The notes under the pieces: generated by a model
The model's input: only the letters and a program-made list of their open reading frames with translations
Told to the model about the DNA's origin: nothing
The model's database searches: none
Assembly: GCA_022749755.1 (NCBI GenBank)
Contig: CM040444.1
Coordinates: 16,723,274 to 16,787,273, forward strand
Reading direction: 5' to 3'
Origin: Azadirachta indica
Taxonomy: Eukaryota; Streptophyta; Magnoliopsida; Sapindales; Meliaceae
DNA: 64,000 nucleotides
Shown: positions 52,497 through 64,000 of the stretch, piece after piece
Layout: each line of letters opens with the position of its first letter
Numbering within the stretch: the first letter of the stretch is position 1
Position numbers and translations under genes: made by a program

Positions 52497-55024
52497 ATGG
52501 CATTCCCACTCCGCAAAGTGGAACTCCGACCCCTAGGAAACACGGGCCTCCGCCTCAGCTGCGTGGGCTTCGGCGCCTCCCCGCTCGGCAACGTCTTCGG
52601 ACCTGTCCTGGAAAACGACGCCATTTCCTCCGTACGCGAAGCGTTTCGCGTCGGCATCAACTTCTTCGATACTTCTCCGTACGTGTTGTTTCTGTATCTC
52701 ATTCATTATTTCATGAATGTCATGATGAAATGTTTAGTTTTTATTCGTATGTTTGTCATTATTTTTTTGACCCAGAAAGAGTAAATAGTTTAATTACAAG
52801 CTAAACTGAGCTTGCTGTGGCCAATGCTTAGGCAATGTCGAATATGAAAATGGGTGGTTATCTCTATATGTGTTAAAAAGGAAATATTTATTGTACCATG
52901 TAATTAAAGAAAAAAATTGTTTTTTTCATATAAATTCTATGAAAAAACGTTTGATTATGTAATGGGGAGATTCATTTGGGATACAATTGTACATTAATCA
53001 TATAATCTCTTTAATTTTTCATGAATCGATCTGGCAGCATTTGTTCATAAATATTGTACTTAAGTTGTCTTCCTTAGGTTTGTTTTCAATTCTCTTTCCG
53101 TTCACATTTCGAAGGTATTATGGAGGGACATTATCGGAGAAGATGCTTGGTAAGGCACTCAAAGCTCTGGGAGTTCCCAGAAATGAGTATGTTGTGTCAA
53201 CAAAATGCGGGCGGTATGTTGAAGGTTTTGATTTCAGTGCTGAAAGAGTGACTAGGAGCATTGATGAGAGTTTGGCAAGGTTGCAGCTGGATTACGTTGA
53301 TATACTGCAATGCCATGATATTGAATTTGGTTCTCTTGATCAGGTCCTTGGTTTTATGTATCTTGGTTTATTTTTATTTATTTTTGTGTATCTTGTAAGT
53401 GTATGATTTAGATTCACTTTGTATATACTTTTTAACTTTTGTATTATAAGTAAGCGTAATCGTGAAATTCATGCCTGTTTGATTGGTTTCTGATAACAGA
53501 TTGTGAATGAGACAATTCCTGCACTTCAGAAACTGAAGGAAGCAGGGAAAATCCATTTCATTGGTATTACTGGACTTCCTTTGGGAGTTTTTACATATGT
53601 GCTTGACCGGGTGCCACCTGGCACAGTTGATGTGATTCTATCATACTGCCATTACAGTATAAATGATTCAACACTGGAGGATTTACTGCCTTACTTGAAG
53701 AGCAAGGGTGTAGGCATAATTAGTGCTTCCCCTCTTTCAATGGGGCTTCTTACAGATAACGGTCCTCCAGAATGGCACCCTGCTTCCTTGGAACTTAAGG
53801 TATTCTTTCTGGCATTAAATAATCTAATATCCTTATCTTATACGTTCTTTTTCTTTCAGAAGTAGTGCAAAATTCAAAGCCAATTATGTTGCAAGTTTGA
53901 TGTTAAGTATTTTTTTGAGTGGATGGATTTTAAGGGTATTGTCAATATTGATTGTATCTTTTCTATTGTTTCATTACCTTGACAGTCTGCATGCAAAGCT
54001 GCTGCTGCCCGTTGTAAAGAGAAGGGAAAGAACATTTCAAAGTTAGCCATGCAATACAGCTTGTCAAATAAGGAAATTTCATCGGTGTTGGTTGGCATGA
54101 ATTCTGTTAGACAGGTTATGATTCATGATTATTTAATTCATTCATTTTCTATATTATTGAAAGAAAAGTTCAAGTCCTCTAATTCATTAATTATTGAAAC
54201 AAAAGTTCAAGTCCTCTAAATTTTCTTTTGTGACTGTGTTGAGATTCGAGGATATTTTTTGTGCTGCTACCTATCTTTCCTTGTAATGTTGTTCCTTGTC
54301 ACCATGAAGTTGCATGATGCATGATTTGTTGTGAAAAAAAACGTGATTTTAACACATATACATGGCCAACCTTATGTTTTATGCTTCACTTGGTCACTAA
54401 CATACATTCTTTTAGAAGGCAAGGTAAATCGCCCTTCTAATTGAACCACTAAAAGATTAGAAAGCCTGTCAATGACACATCTAAAGGAAAACTTGTTATT
54501 CTAGTTGCGTCTCATGTTTGTTAATTCCATAATCAATGTGTGGTAATATCCTCTATCTTCTTTTGGTTTCTTCTAGATATAGATTTCTCATTATGATTTT
54601 TGCTTTCTTTTCCAGTGAGTTAGTGATTCCTGTTCATTTTTCTCCTTTTTCTATGTTCGTGGTAGCTTTCTCAGCTTACTACCTTCTAGCATAGCTACAA
54701 ATATTATGCATCAATATCCTCTTTGTATTTAGAAAAGCATTAACCGTTGGACGGTAAATATGTTTGAAATTGTCATTTTACATGAAGGCTGATTACAGTT
54801 GAGAATCTGGAAATGTTAAGACAGGCAGCTTTGAGATAACAACTACTCCTTTGTAAGATTGAATTTGATCTTTGGTTTGTTAACATTTTCATAACCAGGT
54901 TGAAGAAAATGTTGCCGCTGCTACAGACCTGGCACTTTTTGGGAAAGATCAGGAAGGTCTATCAGAGGTTGAAGCAATCCTGAAACCTGTGAAAAATCAA
55001 ACGTGGCCAAGTGGAATACAGTAG
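52497..55024 (+). CDS. L-GalDH: L-galactose dehydrogenase (aldo/keto reductase)
   Basis: This cytosolic enzyme oxidises L-galactose to L-galactono-1,4-lactone with NAD, the penultimate step of the Smirnoff-Wheeler ascorbate pathway. Five exons close in frame to give 321 residues: 52497-52678, 53115-53343, 53500-53799, 53986-54114 and 54899-55024. The aldo/keto reductase tetrad is visible as Asp58, Tyr63, Lys91 and His128 (FFDTSPYYGG, VSTKCGRY, ILQCHD). LGNTGL..S.VGFGASPLG opens the barrel, and LSYCHYSINDSTLEDLLPYL, SASPLSMGLL and EISSVLVGMNSVRQVEENV follow. I recall near-identical wording for At4g33670 and citrus L-GalDH. Exon 1 is strikingly GC-rich compared with everything around it. Confidence 0.97.
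54153..54219. repeat. Short direct repeat in L-GalDH intron 4, period 37 bp
   Basis: ATTATTGAAAGAAAAGTTCA (54153) recurs as ATTATTGAAACAAAAGTTCA (54190), followed in both by AGTCCTCTAA. One mismatch is seen over 30 bases. Confidence 0.85.
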
Positions 55025-55116
55025 AGCTGACATTTCCACCCTTCCACCATTTTCTAATTAAGTTTCGGGTGGTCTACCTGGCGACCCGTATTTGTTCAAA
55101 TATCAGATTCACACAA

Positions 55117-55148
<32 letters not shown>

Positions 55149-55797
55149 GTAATGTGTGAAATGGAGAGTGAATCTTTATGAGGAAAACAAGGGAACTTCT
55201 GATATCGTAAGTAGATAGTGTTTAATGAATTTGTTAAATATTGGAGGTTTAAAGCCAAAGCCTCAACTAGTATATGATAACCGTACAGCTCATTTTCTCT
55301 GTCAATCCACACAAGTACTTGAAAATCACAAACTGATTCATAATAAAATAGATTAGAGAGTTAAGGCAAACTTTCAATCTTGAGCTGTTCCATAATGAGA
55401 CTTTCAGAGTGCCTAATCGTTCTTTGTTCAAGATGAAAAGAAGAAAGTTTGCTTCATAATGAGACTTTTTCTACATTTCTCTACCATCATATGGAATTCA
55501 TATTAGCATGGTTTCGCACCTGAAAAGATATTACAGAACATTCCTTGCATGAAAAACAAAATCAAAAGCTTTCACTCTCTTTCTGTACGGTATATTGCAA
55601 TGTAAACACAGTGATTTCAGAAGTACAAGATACAATTTCGAATGTCAAAGGGGTCGGTTTGTATATTGACATGAATGGGGCTTGTGCTCAAGTATGACAA
55701 GAATTTGCAGTGGTGGGAAGGGTTTCCTTGGCATTATTTACAACCGGGGAAGCAAACAACTGAGCTTTGTAGTAATAGGTATGAAAAACCAATAGTT
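55025..55797. other. Tail-to-tail region between L-GalDH and the S-acyltransferase gene
   Basis: This contains both 3' UTRs and a compound (AC)n(AT)n microsatellite at 55116-55148. The phrase TTCATAATGAGACTTT appears at about 55390 and again near 55454. No coding sequence is supported. Confidence 0.55.
55116..55148. repeat. Compound (AC)n(AT)n microsatellite
   Basis: About 12 AC units run straight into five AT units, about 90 bases after the L-GalDH stop codon and so probably in its 3' UTR. Confidence 0.92.
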
Positions 55798-58700
55798 CTA
55801 TCTTGCAACCTGCTGTAATGGCGGCCAAGCAATCTCATCATCATTTATGTAACCGTGAATGAAGAAATCTGCACAATTTTTTCGACATCCATGGTTATAT
55901 GGGTTACGAAACTGCCCATCTGGACCACGAAGATAATCGTACCGAATAGAATTTGCTGATTCATTAGTTGTGATGTTCCGCGCTATCTGCAATATCAAAA
56001 TGTAACTTCATTCAGCAACAAGTTCAAGCAAAACAATTTTGAAGATCCACAATCTTCTTTCTAAATAAATTCAAGACAACCTTCCATGGTCTACAGAATC
56101 GATTAACTAAAGATACTGATTAATATCTGGCTTCTACAAAAGTGAGTTGCTAGCAATACTCAATCACACAAAGATATGGGATGAATGGGACCCAATTCAA
56201 GAAATTAACCAAAGAAAAGAGGACAACATAAAGTGAATTTTTGTGCAGGCCGGCACAACTTGACATCAAAAAACCTTGAAAAATGTTGCAGCAAAATTTA
56301 ATCCAAGCTCATATATTGTGTACTCAATTACCTGGGAAGCCTGTATTATGGTCAATGTTGTAGCAGCAATAAAAATAAGTGTGTCCAAAAATAGAAAGAC
56401 GACAACACCAGGATGTTGGACTACCACATGGTGAATCCATGTTTCTTCGGTGGGCAAGGGTGGTATTGCTGTCCAAATTCCTGTCGTAAGAGGAATATTG
56501 CCATTATCTTATCAAAAAAGAAATAATTCGTTACAACATATATCCTTGGAAATTTAGAGAATGAGAACACAGGTTTAACCTACATACTTTGAATTGCAAT
56601 GGCACCACCAACGATTGAAGTCAAAGTTCCCATGCATAGAAAAATAAAGAAATCCCTTTTGTTCCTCTGCAAGAAGCATCGTGATGAATAAGATTTGATG
56701 ATAAAGCAGATAAACAGGGAGGCAAAATGTTAAAGCTAGAAGCAGAGTCATGTATAGCATCTTGAGGTCAATTACTCAAGGAGATGTTATATCAAGTAAA
56801 AAGGAGACAGGTAGTAAGCATTCCTGTAGAAATGAAAAGAAACAAATTCAGAAGTGTGGAGGTCATGCAAAGCCTGAAAAGTGAATTCATAGATCTCCAA
56901 ACCATGCATAAAATCAAAAACTTTACGTCAGAAATATTGTATTTCAACATCAATCTTGCAAATCAAAAGCTATAATGCACAACAAACATCACATACGCAC
57001 CAAAGAATCTCTTCTTGAGTAAGAAATAAAGAGAAGTTATCTTCAATAAAGACAGTGTCTCTCAGCATGAGAATCCCTCTTCAATGCAATTTATTTCCAG
57101 ACATCAGATAATAAACGAAGTCATAATCTTATTAAGCCACAATCTGACACAGTTCAAACCAACTGCTTACCTTCCCCACACAATTAGATATCCATGGGCA
57201 GTGATGGTCAAACTGTTCCACACAGCGCTTACATGCAGGGCAGTGCTTAGAGCGAACAGGTCTAATTATCTGAATACAATTTTGAGAACAAATACAAAAT
57301 AAATATACACCATTAATTATTCATTATCTTCTTGGCAAAGAAAAATGTAATCAAGCGGACCTTGCAAGTAGGGCAAAGTTGAGACCAATTCCCTGTCCAT
57401 ATTGAGTTGTTATTTAGATCAATAGTCAATAAGGGATCCTGCAAATGCCAGTACATTACTAACAAACTGAGCAGAAACAGTCCGCATGACAAAACAGCTA
57501 CACCTCATCTTTCTTTCTTTGGTACAAATTATGATCTCTATTATGGTATAAACAACTTGAGAAAAAGGAAAAAGATCTATCAACAAGGAAAAGTGATTCT
57601 AGGAATATGATCAGCAGATTCGTGACTGTAATGATCACCCAAATGTCACATTCCATCTGAATGTTAATTAGCACCAACCAATTTGAGATGGTTGAACATG
57701 AATACAAGCATGCAAATATTCAGTTTATCTTACCTAGTGGATAAAGCAGTCTCTTAGCGGGTATCATTAATAAATTTAGATTTGGATTTTGACACTATCT
57801 TTTGGGTTATTGGACAGACTGGCACATAAATAACTTTCATCAGATTGAATTTCCAGTCACTCTCATCAGGTAGTCCAATAAGGAACCAATCATATAAAGG
57901 CATCCTGCCCCCCATTTTACATGATATTGTTTTTTAGGCTACTTTTATTTCACAAGAAACAAGTTCTATTAAAAATCACAATGGGTCACAAGTAGGTGAA
58001 CCGATAGTCGACCAAGAAGAAATCATACAAAAGCAAAAACAAACTTCTGTAAAGCATCCACATAACATAATTAACTAACAACCGCCTTATAGGTGATAGC
58101 TGATTCAACTAGTAAAATCTTTAGGGGTGGTACAAGAGGTTTGAGGTTCAAACCCCACTCATACCTGGCTGGGGAGGGACTAGGGTTATCATCTTGTAGT
58201 ATTTAAAAATGGAAGAAAAAAAAATTAACCATATCCCCTTTTATCAAGAAAAATGTTGAGATGTTTTTTTGCATTCACTGCAAATTTGAAGCCAAGAGTG
58301 ATTCTATGAGTGAGCCTTGTCCAATAAAAATTTCACAATCTTCACCTTGAGCATCTTCAAAAGCACATCCATTCCTCTCCAACCAAAACCCAAAAAATTT
58401 CGAACACACATAGTTGCATACAACAGAAGTATTTCTTCCTACTAAGCATGGTTTTAAGATGCCTAAATTACCAACATCAAAAGTACTGAACTTTTCTTTG
58501 CAAAAACAGAAGTTTAACAGTAAGAATATGGTGGAGTAATCCAATCGGAAGAGAAATAGTTCATACCTCTGTATCTGTATGTTTATCCACGTCTTGTAAT
58601 CTTTTGATATAACCTGGATCTTTACTGCAGGCAATTAAAAGATTTCATCATAGAATTAACTTCAAAAGTTAAAAAATAGAAATAATTGAAAACAAAGTAT

Positions 58701-61700
58701 CATTATTCACCAAAATAAACAGGGATAGATAGTATATAAAATGACCAGTAGCTCAAGAGGAGCAATTATGAATATGAGAGCAGCAAGGAAAGAAACACCA
58801 ATTTTAGTTAAACAGATTTTGAAGATACAATCATAAATCAAAAAAGGCACAAATATAAATTGATGTTGCCTCCAATAAACTATAGGTTAAAAAGACAAAA
58901 ATATCAATTACCTTGCACACCGATAGAACATTATGAGAGAAGCAACAGCTATTGAAACAGCAGTCCATGACCAAAGTCCAATAACAGCAGTTACCTTAGT
59001 CAAACTGGGAGCTAGCATGAGAGATAAGGAGTTAGTCAGAATTAACATCCCAAATTCCCAATAGATCTATTGAACAGAGGAGATTTTCATACATCATAAG
59101 TTTCTTACCTGCCACAATTGAGTTGATGAAGAGGATGATAAGAATGATAATAATACAAAACAAAATTGGCGCATAACCAATATCACCCATCACCCCACTA
59201 CAAAGTTTGTCACGCCATCGGTTGCTATGGGTATGCTGTGCATTTGACTGAACCAGGTTCCAACAAAAAATATATATAATCTTACTAGTTGCCAATCCTA
59301 AGTGCTGATGAGTATATAGATGATAAAACTAGCACAAAAGTTTTGCCACTAGGACGTTTGTGAATAATGCAATAAACATCACAAGCAAGAGATCAACAAA
59401 AAAATGTAAAATACCAGAAAATCAAATCTGGATGTCTAATCCACCATGTTGCCATGTGTACCTCTTATTTGTATTGTACGTGTATGACATAATGCAGGTT
59501 CAATGTAATTTTCATGATCTAAATTAGAGGTAATTCTTCCTATTTCTGCAACATTTTTTCTCTTAAAAAGTCTCTAACCACTCTAAGTTCTAACTCAAAA
59601 AGCCATTGACCAGAAAAAGGAAGGGCTGAGTAAAAAAGATGATAAAAGTGATATCATCTCACCTTCAGTAAACAAAGGAAAAAAGAAATCTATTTCAATA
59701 TACACAAAAGAAAACTAGCCTCAATTTAACATATTGTACATGTAAACATCATCTCAAAAGATAAAACTAGTAATTACATGACCCATAGACTTCTAATCCT
59801 ACAAATGCACCAATCCAATAAAACATAATTTAGGAAGTATACCAACTAAGGTAACATCAATATAAGTCACGTACAAGGAAAAGGGCGATTTTCTGATGAC
59901 CTTTATCATATGCAAGCTGAATTGGAGTAAGTCCAGCTTTATCTTTCACCATCAATTCTTGTTTCGTGCCAGCATGTACTAGCACAGTGCATGCTTCCAC
60001 ATTTCCCCTTAATGCAGCCCAGTGCAAAGGAGTACATCCTGAGAACATTTAGATACTCACTTCAATTTCACTACCAAAATGATTAACACCGATACCTATA
60101 AGCTGGCTACGGTTATAAATAAATAACCACATAGATAAGTGGACTAGCTCTTTGGACATACATCAATGTTCTTCTTTTGTCTACTAATAAGATTGTCTTC
60201 ATGTATCTAATTTATTGTGTCAGATAAAAATATTGCCTTACCCAAAAGCATCAAGTTCAGGTATTTTATAGCATAATATCTTCAAAAAGGCAACCTACTC
60301 AATCAATTGGCTTGTCTTCCTAATAAAGGCAGAACAATTACATATAGGAGCACCAAGACAGGACAAGGTTTATGTTATTTTTATTCAAGCATCAACCTTC
60401 AGCTTTTAGACACTCAGTGGCTTTTCAGTTGTCTCCTTTTGATCCATGGTTCTCTTCTTTTGTTGTGGTAGTCAAACAAGGTTTCATTTAAGCTTTAAAG
60501 CAACTAAACTTCAATAATCAGAATCTCAATCAAATTGACCATCTATGTGAGGAAATACTTCTTCACACTTTGTATACAAACAATAGAGCATATCACCAGG
60601 TAAAAACTTTCACAACGTCTAATTATAACTAGGCAAATGAATTTGTGCATACATGTCAGACTGATTCATTTTCAGATTTTAGCATAATTCATGTACTCAA
60701 AAGATGAATCAAATTATTTTTATTCCTGGGTAGAAAATAATGCATTTACACGTTGTACATATGACACAGTCATAGAATTGAAAAACCATTTTAAAAAAAA
60801 GAACCAGAGGATACTCAAAGTCTCCGTAGTTTACCATCTCTATCTTGTCTCCCTTGGCTTGCATCTCTAAAAAGTAGCAGTCTAATTGTATCTGCAAATC
60901 CCTTATATGCAGCCCTGGATTATGGAGACATGAAGAGAACAATATTTAACAGGCATTCAATATCTTCCAATCAACGAAACTAACAGCAAGCAACATAATT
61001 TCAGAAATAAAATTCAACATTAACATCATCAGCAAACACTCACAAGTGAAACAGTTATATTACCTTAAGCATCCAAAAATGGCCTAGAATCCAGGACACT
61101 TTGAAACAGAAACTGAAAACTGGTATCACATAATGCATATATTAAATGTATACCATAGTATGGCAAAGAACAAAATTTATATCACAATCAGAAAGGACAA
61201 AGAACAAAAAAAGGAGATTTTAATAAAAAAAAGGAATTGACTTATACTTGAAAAAATTACAATTGTAGAAAGTTGGATTAAAACAGGAATTAATCATCAA
61301 GAATTTCAAAGTGAAACATGTAAAACATTGAAAAACATATTCACCATGGAAAATGTTATGGACCCTCAAGCACAATTGCAGCCATATAAAAAATACATGA
61401 AACAAATTGAACAAATTCATTCCATAAATGCACTTATATAACAAGTATACTACTTTGCATACATGATTAAATATGTTATGCCATATGATCATAAGTTTAT
61501 AACATTTTCGTGAGAAGCTGAAAATTCTACTTCCAATTTGAACTCCCAAGAGATCATACTAAGGTGTAAGATCTTCTAAGTCTTCTAATTCATTATTACA
61601 AATTCCCTTTCGCTTTATACCGTTTTGGAACTTGACAACAATAGTCAGTAAAGTCAACAATCACCAACATACCAATGAAGAGGGCTCCTCCCTTCATTAT

Positions 61701-62955
61701 CCGGTGCATCATAATCTGCATGATACTTTGCAACAATGTGATTTAAGAAAGCTGTCTGTCCATATTGAGCAGCAACATGAACTGCCTGCACTGAAATCTT
61801 ATGAGTATATGTTGTCGGAATTATACTCTATTTTGAATTTCTTTCATAAATAATATCTTAAGTACATACATTTAGTCAACTCTCAATTTAAAATGTGTAT
61901 AAAACAAATTAAATTACCAAAAAAGGCTTGAAAATTTACCCGATACCCATTTATATCAACTGCCTCAACTCGAGCTCCATTCTGTAAGAGCACGTCAGCC
62001 ACAGCAATCGAACCCCTAACTGCAGCCCAGTGTAAAGCTGTCTGATAATTGTTGTCAGTAGCATTGACATCACCCCCATGCTTTAGTAACAGCAATAACA
62101 GCAATCAAAACAAAAACTTCAACTTAGTCACAGCCTAAATTTAGCATATAAGACTAGAACAACCAATCCAAGAAAAATATAAAAACCCACATCAACAATA
62201 AAAAAAATGTTCAAGCAAAAAGAAGCAACCCAATGGCACCTCATTCATAATAAAATTTGTGACATGATTCTTGAACCATTAGATCAATATATGTTCAAAA
62301 ACTGAGAATATATCTGACATGCATAATTAATGCACCTTAGAGATGACACATGTTACATGCAATCTCATCCCATTCGTAGTACCTTAAACCAAAAGCAAAA
62401 AGTTGTACTGTTTTTGTGTGAAGAAAGAAAGAAAAAAGACCTAACACATGGAGTTCCTATTTGATTAGATAATAAGATTTCTTATGCAGATATTAGTGTA
62501 AACAAAATCAACAATAACATCTCAACTTATGCATGTTTATATATAAGTTTCTCATTTGACCAGTTGATAATATGTCTTCATTTCACATAAAAACGAAAAA
62601 GCAACATAAGAAACAAAAACTAAATGCATTAGCTCCTATATCCATCAGTAAAAATAAAAATTTAAAGCAACAATCACCGAAAGGAAGCAAATTTCTGTAA
62701 ATTTTACTTTACCTCAATAATATAATGTGCAACATCAGCAAAATTATTCAGTGCGGCCCATTGAAGTGCGTAATAGCCATTGATGTCAGGTTGAGAGACA
62801 GAACCGCCGTCTTCTTCAACAAATTTCCTAAGCTTCTCGAAGTCTCCGTAAGCAGAGGCTGTGAAAACGTCTACTACAACAGCTTGATTGTCATTTTGGT
62901 TCTGATGCGTTTTCGCTTCAGTCGATGAAACCACTTCGATCTCTGAGGAAGCCAT
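55798..62955 (-). CDS. PAT23: Ankyrin-repeat DHHC protein S-acyltransferase, PAT23/TIP1-like
   Basis: This membrane enzyme palmitoylates protein cysteines. Thirteen minus-strand exons close in frame to give 543 residues: 62713-62955, 61940-62080, 61673-61785, 60835-60914, 59875-60038, 59109-59247, 58912-59011, 58567-58624, 57361-57438, 57171-57269, 56588-56666, 56332-56480 and 55798-55986. Residues 30-245 hold about six ankyrin repeats ([34 protein letters not shown]). Four membrane spans lie near 272-293, 301-323, 410-431 and 456-477. The Cys-rich domain ([16 protein letters not shown] at 393-396, [10 protein letters not shown]) sits between spans 2 and 3. TTNE at 487-490 is the TTxE motif, and [11 protein letters not shown] is the PaCCT motif. 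Ending at WPPLQQVAR makes it about 90 residues shorter than TIP1, so PAT23 (At2g14255) fits better. Intron 5 is 0.6 kb, and intron 8 carries a SINE-like insert. Confidence 0.94.
58076..58222 (+). mobile_element. tRNA-derived SINE-like element in an S-acyltransferase intron
   Basis: A pol III A-box-like stretch (TAGCTGATTCAACT, 58097-58110) is followed at about 35 bases by a perfect B box, GGTTCAAACCC (58145-58155). A short body follows (CCTGGCTGGGGAGGGACTAG) and an A-rich tail (58203-58222). AATTAAC occurs immediately on both sides (58069-58075 and 58223-58229), matching a short target-site duplication. Together these are the hallmarks of a plant SINE of about 147 bases, inserted antisense to the host gene. 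The family was not identified. Confidence 0.68.
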
Positions 62956-63957
62956 AAAAAAGTACGAAATGATCTATGATCAAAGTGATCGAAATGTTTT
63001 TAATTTTTGCAGGGATTAGGGTTTACAGGCAATTGCAGAAAATTTATGAAAACGCGTGCAAATTTTTTCGTTCTTTCACATTCCTTATTATTATTTCATT
63101 TTTTAATAATTCTCTTTGGGGCTTTATCAGTTGAGTCCTTATTGTTTCGTAAAATAAATCAGAAAGCAGAGGTTTTTAAAATATCATATAAGGTCCTCTC
63201 TAATTGTATTTCATTTTATAATTCTAAGTTTTTAACCAAAATTTGACAATCAGAAGAAATTTGAAAGGGTGAGAATACTGTTGGTCAAATTAAAGAAATT
63301 TTCTATTGAGTTTTTAAGAATATTATAAACTCTTCTAATTATAAATTTAAAAGTAATATTAAATTTTCATTTTACCAAATAAATAGTGAATACAATAATT
63401 AATTTTTGGGTCCCTAAGTTTACTTTTTTACAGTTAAGGACATACTTGGCTTAGTTGTAACAAGTAGGTCTCCAATCTGTTATTAAATGACCGAAGAACC
63501 ATGTACTATAGTTTTCATTTAAATATTCTAACAATGTGAAGGTAACTTGTCATTACTGTAGTAGTTAGAAGCATATTTGTTTTAGAAGGCAAAACTATAC
63601 TTACAAAAAAAAAAATTACTTGTTTGTGAATAATATAAAGGTAGAACTCTTAATGTGAATAATATTAAAGTACAACTCTTAATGTTGTTATCCAAAATAT
63701 AACAACAGAATCATTCCCATTTCTCGGAGATTCATATCATGAAATTCAACCCAATCGACGGTATAGATTCATGCGCTTCAAAATCATATGATGTCAGTCC
63801 CCACTTCTGATCATCCCGATTACAATCCAAAAACGAACAAAACAAAAACAATACCAACCTGTGAGGACTCTCCACTTGTTCTGTCTGTGGCTCAAACTCT
63901 TCATACTCTCTCTCCCCAAATTTCAATACACTTCACTCTAACTCACAGTCCCCACCT
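62956..63957. other. Intergenic region at the right edge
   Basis: This holds the promoter and leader of the S-acyltransferase gene at the left and, at the right, a C/T-rich leader of a probable rightward gene. Text such as GGGTCCCTAAGTTTAC (63410) and a 29-bp tandem repeat (63626-63683) are the only distinctive elements. No coding sequence is supported. Confidence 0.5.
63626..63683. repeat. Imperfect tandem repeat, period 29 bp
   Basis: GTGAATAATATAAAGGTAGA and ACTCTTAAT at 63626 are followed by GTGAATAATATTAAAGTACA and ACTCTTAAT at 63655. There are few mismatches over 29 bases. Confidence 0.85.
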
Positions 63958-64000
63958 ATGGCGGCCACAAGAGCAATAAGCCAGACCACTTCTTGCTTGC
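63958..64000 (+). CDS. Possible start of a rightward gene (first 14 codons)
   Basis: ATGGCGGCC occurs after a C/T-rich leader (CTCTCTCCCC..CACTTCACTCTAACTCACAG..CCCCACCT), in a very favourable plant initiation context. The reading MAATRAISQTTSCL is rich in Ala, Ser and Thr with a basic residue, resembling the beginning of an organelle transit peptide. The rest lies outside the window, so no product can be named. Confidence 0.4.
   Translation, partial: MAATRAISQTTSCL

Overview
This window is nuclear DNA from a flowering plant, most likely a core eudicot. The genes are split by many short AT-rich GT-AG introns, the intergenic DNA is AT-rich and full of simple repeats, and every recognisable protein belongs to a plant family. 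Protein wording (for example the L-galactose dehydrogenase) suggests a woody rosid such as Citrus, but that is only an impression. No bacterial, viral, CRISPR or operon-like content was seen. Exon boundaries were placed by eye from splice sites and reading-frame continuity. In all but one gene the phases close exactly and give a full-length protein.

Layout, left to right: the 3' part of a DUF21/CBS-domain membrane protein (+, 183-1979); a small lysine-rich protein of unknown function (-, 2887-3907); LL-diaminopimelate aminotransferase DAP/AGD2 (+, 7261-10959); a MUSTANG-type domesticated Mutator transposase (-, 12145-13890); a basic, probably cell-cycle-linked protein with two KEN boxes and one exon that does not close cleanly (+, 15555-18776); plastid-type proline iminopeptidase (-, 19572-23673); a HAIKU2-like LRR receptor kinase (-, 24693-27681); a 3.3-kb AT-rich gap with a perfect 82-bp tandem duplication; peroxisomal malate dehydrogenase with a PTS2 exon (+, 31039-33279); a TIN1-like secretory-pathway protein (-, 33768-35944); tRNA-Val(AAC) (-, 36455-36528); the Sec1/Munc18 protein KEULE (+, 38099-45446); a bHLH factor of the bHLH18/19/20/25 type (-, 48387-49632); L-galactose dehydrogenase (+, 52497-55024); an ankyrin-DHHC S-acyltransferase, PAT23/TIP1-like (-, 55798-62955), with a SINE-like insertion in one intron; and the possible first codons of another gene at the right edge (+, from 63958).

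The genes are ordinary single-copy housekeeping or developmental genes and do not form a pathway cluster. They cover lysine biosynthesis (DAP), ascorbate biosynthesis (L-GalDH), peroxisomal redox (PMDH), cytokinesis membrane fusion (KEULE), seed-size signalling (IKU2) and protein lipidation (PAT). Gene order is informative. DUF21/CBS, unknown, DAP and, further right, L-GalDH recall the Arabidopsis At4g33700-33670 run. Proline iminopeptidase and PAT23 recall the neighbours At2g14260/At2g14255. The window therefore seems to interleave two Arabidopsis blocks. I found no convincing new multi-gene system. The items most worth a second look are the domesticated transposase with an apparently lost catalytic Asp, the frame conflict in the KEN-box gene, two genes whose first exon is exactly a targeting peptide, the SINE, and several intronic or UTR tandem duplications.
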